Source: Paraburkholderia saeva (GTDB lineage Bacteria > Pseudomonadota > Gammaproteobacteria > Burkholderiales > Burkholderiaceae). From it: 64,000 nucleotides of DNA. The notes beneath the pieces were generated by a model. It worked only from the letters and a program-made list of their open reading frames with translations, was not told where the DNA came from and did not search any database. The position numbers were made by a program, and so were the translations under genes. The DNA lies in assembly GCF_907164555.1 (NCBI RefSeq), contig NZ_CAJQZC010000010.1:124001-188000 (forward strand), in the 5' to 3' direction. This document shows, piece after piece, positions 61,187-64,000 of the stretch (the first letter of the stretch is position 1; the number at the start of each line of letters is the position of its first letter).

Positions 61187-63148
61187 ATGATTCCGTCTGA
61201 TACGCCGCTATCTTCCAGCCTCACTGCGTCCGGTGCGTCGCCAGGCACGCACGCCGACGCGCCGGCCGTCCAGGACGCGAGTTTCCGCGCGCTGGTACAG
61301 GGCATCGAAGACTACGCGATCTTCCTGCTGGACCCGACGGGCCATGTGATCACCTGGAACATCGGCGCGGAGCACATCAAGGGCTACAAGCCGGAAGAGA
61401 TCATCGGCAGCCATTTCTCAACCTTCTACACAGAAGAAGCCGTGGCGCGCGGCTGGCCTCAGCACGAACTGGCAGAGGCCACGATTTACGGCCGTTTCGA
61501 AGACGAAGGCTGGCGCGTGCGCAAGGACGGTACGCAGTTCTGGGCGAATGTCGTCATCACGGCGCTACGCGACGCCCATGGCGAATTGAGCGGCTTTGCG
61601 AAGATTACCCGCGATCTGACGGTCCACCGCAACCAGATCGAGGCACTGCGGCAGAGCGAAGAACGCTTCCGGCTGCTCGTGGAAAGCGTCAAGGACTACG
61701 CGATCTTCATGCTCGACCCCGACGGCCGCGTCGTCAGCTGGAACACGGGCGCGCGCAACCTCAAAGGCTATACGCGCGACGAGATCATCGGCCAGCACTT
61801 CTCCGTGTTCTATCCGGCGGAAGACATCGCCGCGGGCAACCCCGAGCGCGCACTGGCGACCGCGCGACTGACGGGACACGTCGAGGATGAAGGCTGGCGC
61901 GTAAGGCAGGACGGCACGATGTTCTGGGCAAACGTCATGATCACGGCTGTCTATGACGAATCGCGCTCGCTGCGCGGCTTCGCGAAGGTGACACGCGACA
62001 TGAGCGAGCAGCGGCATCGCGAAGAACTCGAAGTGTCGAGCGAACGCATGCGGCGCTTTCTCGCGATTCTTGCGCACGAACTGCGCAATCCACTCGCACC
62101 GTTACGCAACGCAGTCGGCGTGATGCGGCTCGAAACCGGGTTGAGTCCTTCACTCGAACAGACCCGTGACGTGATCGACCGCCAGGTCACGCACGTCACG
62201 CGCCTTGTCGACGATCTGCTCGACGTGGGTCGTATCACATCAGGCAAGGTCGAACTCCGGCTCGAAGACATCGAGGTCGGCGAGCTCATGGCGCGCGCAA
62301 TCGAGGTGTCGAAGCCGTTCACCGAATCGCGTAACCAGATCGTCCGGATCGTGGCGTGGGATGAACCAGTGCATGTGACGGCCGACCCGACACGGCTCGT
62401 CCAGGTGCTGCAAAACCTGCTGCACAACGCGTCGAAATTTTCGCCTGAAGCGAGCACGATCTCGATCAGCGCACGCGCCGTGGACGGCCACGCGTTGCTG
62501 CAGGTCCGCGACTCAGGTCGCGGCATCAGTGAGGATCTGCTCGATGCGGTTTTCGATCTGTTCGTGCAGGAACAACAGTGGCCATTGCCGGCGCAGGGCG
62601 GCCTCGGCATCGGGCTCACGCTGTGCCGCTCGCTCGTCGAACTGCACGGCGGCACCATCAGCGCCGCCAGCGACGGCGCGGGCAAAGGTACGACCTTGAG
62701 CGTTCGCCTGCCGCTCGCAACCGCACGCGCCACCCCTGTATCGCCTGAAACAGTGGACGTCGCGCGGGAGCCCGCTGCAGCGCCGCTGCGCGTGCTGATC
62801 GTGGATGACAACCGCGATTCCGCGGACAGCCTCGGCACACTGCTCGAACTGATGGGTCACGACGTACGCGTCGCGTACGACGGTCCCCATGCGCTCGAAA
62901 TTGCGCGCGACTTTACGGCCCAGGCCGCGCTGATCGATCTGGCGATGCCGAAAATGGACGGCTATGCGGTGATGGCCGCGTTGCGTGCACTGCCAGGATT
63001 CGACACGACGCTGTACGCGGCGATGACCGGCTTCGGCCACGCGAGCGATTTTGCCCAGACTCGCGCAGCTGGCTTCGAAGCGCATCTGGTGAAACCCGTC
63101 GAACTCGCGAAATTCGAAACCCTCCTGTTGCGCGCGCAGAACCGGTAA
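61187..63148 (+). CDS. hybrid histidine kinase PAS-PAS-HisKA-HATPase-REC
   Basis: A 653-residue kinase. Two clearly related PAS domains (about 32-150 and 165-280; each has a DYAIF-LDP-G-V core and an EGWRVR-DGT-FWANV segment). HisKA with His in LAILAHELRNPLAPLRNAVG, HATPase_c (N box NLLHNASKFSPEASTI, G DSGRGISED) and a receiver (Asp in ALIDLAMPKMDG, Lys in LVKPVE) follow. The paired PAS domains suggest an internal duplication. The ATG at 61187 is chosen by domain alignment. Confidence 0.92.
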   Translation: MIPSDTPLSSSLTASGASPGTHADAPAVQDASFRALVQGIEDYAIFLLDPTGHVITWNIGAEHIKGYKPEEIIGSHFSTFYTEEAVARGWPQHELAEATIYGRFEDEGWRVRKDGTQFWANVVITALRDAHGELSGFAKITRDLTVHRNQIEALRQSEERFRLLVESVKDYAIFMLDPDGRVVSWNTGARNLKGYTRDEIIGQHFSVFYPAEDIAAGNPERALATARLTGHVEDEGWRVRQDGTMFWANVMITAVYDESRSLRGFAKVTRDMSEQRHREELEVSSERMRRFLAILAHELRNPLAPLRNAVGVMRLETGLSPSLEQTRDVIDRQVTHVTRLVDDLLDVGRITSGKVELRLEDIEVGELMARAIEVSKPFTESRNQIVRIVAWDEPVHVTADPTRLVQVLQNLLHNASKFSPEASTISISARAVDGHALLQVRDSGRGISEDLLDAVFDLFVQEQQWPLPAQGGLGIGLTLCRSLVELHGGTISAASDGAGKGTTLSVRLPLATARATPVSPETVDVAREPAAAPLRVLIVDDNRDSADSLGTLLELMGHDVRVAYDGPHALEIARDFTAQAALIDLAMPKMDGYAVMAALRALPGFDTTLYAAMTGFGHASDFAQTRAAGFEAHLVKPVELAKFETLLLRAQNR

Positions 63149-63200
63149 GCGTGGCGCGGCGACGCGTTTTTCAAACTCAACCTGGAAACTGAAAAAAAAT

Positions 63201-63224
63201 GCCGGCTCCAGAACGGAAGCCGGC
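63201..63224 (-). terminator. terminator of the right-edge LysR gene
   Basis: GCCGGCT and AGCCGGC form a 7-bp stem extendable with one bulge. On the minus strand it is followed by ATTTTTTTTC, a classic T tract, so it ends the LysR transcript. Confidence 0.75.
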
Positions 63225-63251
63225 AAAAGAGCGACAGGAGAGGGGTAAAAA

Positions 63252-64000
63252 TCAGGCCCGCAATGCAGTCACGGTTGCGACCTTCGAGGCAACGGCCAGG
63301 ACAGATTCCTCGCGCCGCACAGCCCCTTCGAAATGAATCTTCAGATGATCGAGCCACGTGCGCACTTTCGCGTCGAGAAATTGCCGCGACGCGAAGAGCG
63401 CGTACAGCGTGAGCGGCTGCAAACGGTAGGGAGGCAATACGCGTACGAGCCGGCCCGCACTGATCGCTTCGACTGCCACGTGGAGCGGCAGCGCGCCAAT
63501 ACCCATGCCGAGTTCGAGCGCCGAAGCCGCTGATTCAAGCGTGTTCACACAGAACGCCGGCTTGATCGTCACCGTCACGGAGGCGTCGTTGCCGTCGAAG
63601 AGCACGAGATCGACCGACTCAGCGAACGCCGGGCCGAAGCTCACGAACGGATGGGCTTCGAGATCGAACGGTGTCTCGACGGTGGTGTCGCGTCGCAGGT
63701 AACCCGGTGCCGCGCACAGCACGCTATACGTCTCGCGAAGATTCACGCCAATGAACGACGAGTCACGCAATGCGGGCATCGCGACGATCGCCGTGTCGAA
63801 CCCGTCTTCGAGCAGGTCCGTGGTCTCGTCGGAGAGCGACAGGGCAACGTGAACGTGCGGGTACTGCTGCCGGTATTGTCCGATGGCAGGCACGAGGTAG
63901 TGCCGGCCGATCGCGGGCGACGCGTGCACGTGCAGCCGCCCGACTGGCTGAAGATGAACCGCACGCGCTTCGGCTTCGGCTTCGTCGATCGAAGCCAGGA
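63252..64000 (-). CDS. LysR-family regulator, cut by the right edge
   Basis: About 249 C-terminal residues of a LysR protein: the effector-binding domain (LVPAIGQYRQQYPHVHVALS, ETTDLLEDGFDTAIV, FVSFGPAFAESVD, LELGMGIGALPLHVA). The helix-turn-helix lies beyond position 64000. The subgroup looks like the CrgA/DmlR type. Target genes would be divergent and outside the window. Confidence 0.9.
   Translation of the reverse strand, partial: LASIDEAEAEARAVHLQPVGRLHVHASPAIGRHYLVPAIGQYRQQYPHVHVALSLSDETTDLLEDGFDTAIVAMPALRDSSFIGVNLRETYSVLCAAPGYLRRDTTVETPFDLEAHPFVSFGPAFAESVDLVLFDGNDASVTVTIKPAFCVNTLESAASALELGMGIGALPLHVAVEAISAGRLVRVLPPYRLQPLTLYALFASRQFLDAKVRTWLDHLKIHFEGAVRREESVLAVASKVATVTALRA

Noticed and set aside
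1-64000. CRISPR arrays, tRNA or rRNA genes
   Set aside because: No regularly spaced direct repeats or cloverleaf-like sequences were found on reading; a covariance-model scan would be decisive.

Overview
The window is high-GC DNA from a Burkholderia sensu lato bacterium (Burkholderia, Paraburkholderia or Caballeronia). The best marker is a convergent rpfF/rpfR pair for BDSF (cis-2-dodecenoic acid) signalling, backed by a Burkholderia-type porin, an OmpR-like winged-helix ATPase regulator and a large clade-II catalase. Ribosomal, tRNA and replication genes are absent and accessory and stress functions dominate, so a secondary replicon is likely. Genus and replicon cannot be fixed from sequence alone.

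Layout. 1-690 holds no convincing gene. 691-6197 is a catabolic unit: a divergent LysR regulator, then a class-I amidotransferase hydrolase, an M14-like DUF2817 hydrolase, an MHS-family importer and a porin. 6989-9182 is a TetR regulator with a DHA2 efflux pump, and a near-repeated operator-like site lies at both gene starts. 10008-15617 is mixed metabolism (YodC-like protein, LysE exporter, epoxide hydrolase, small membrane protein, M20 peptidase, Ldh-type dehydrogenase). 16128-19134 is rpfF and rpfR. 19376-23860 is an Lhr-type helicase. 23984-28709 is an idonate/gluconate pair behind a 945-residue ATPase regulator. 29212-32756 carries a LysR regulator, an aldo/keto reductase and a cation/proton antiporter.

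32847-43709 is a stress island of small conserved proteins (DUF3175, PRC-barrel, PfpI, DUF4142, DUF1488, glycine-zipper, DUF2383, BON, a 24-residue membrane peptide) around an rpoN gene that lacks the usual lptB/hpf/ptsN neighbours, so probably a second sigma-54. 44073-50522 is a tightly coupled stressosome operon (RsbR, RsbS, RsbT, an ATPase-SpoIIE phosphatase fusion, and two hybrid histidine kinases, the first with an extra RsbT-like ATPase domain). 50551-63148 holds a catalase, two more hybrid kinases, a lone receiver, an acyl-CoA dehydrogenase/methyltransferase/glycosyltransferase operon and a hairpin repeat array. The right edge cuts a LysR gene.

Main discovery claim. Reading the intergenic DNA by eye, I find sigma-54 (-24/-12) promoter matches with the correct GG-N10-GC spacing in front of many of these stress genes: strong ones before the small exported protein (36796-36811, minus), the BON gene (38193-38208, minus), the 24-residue peptide (42647-42662), the GAF hybrid kinase (54717-54732) and the lipoprotein (60318-60333). 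Good ones precede PfpI-DUF4142-DUF1488 (34170-34185) and the acyl-CoA dehydrogenase operon (56649-56664). Weaker ones precede rpoN itself, the DUF2383 gene and the catalase. This suggests a local regulon of an accessory RpoN, interleaved with a stressosome-to-phosphorelay pathway. No NtrC-type activator is encoded here, so it would have to lie elsewhere.
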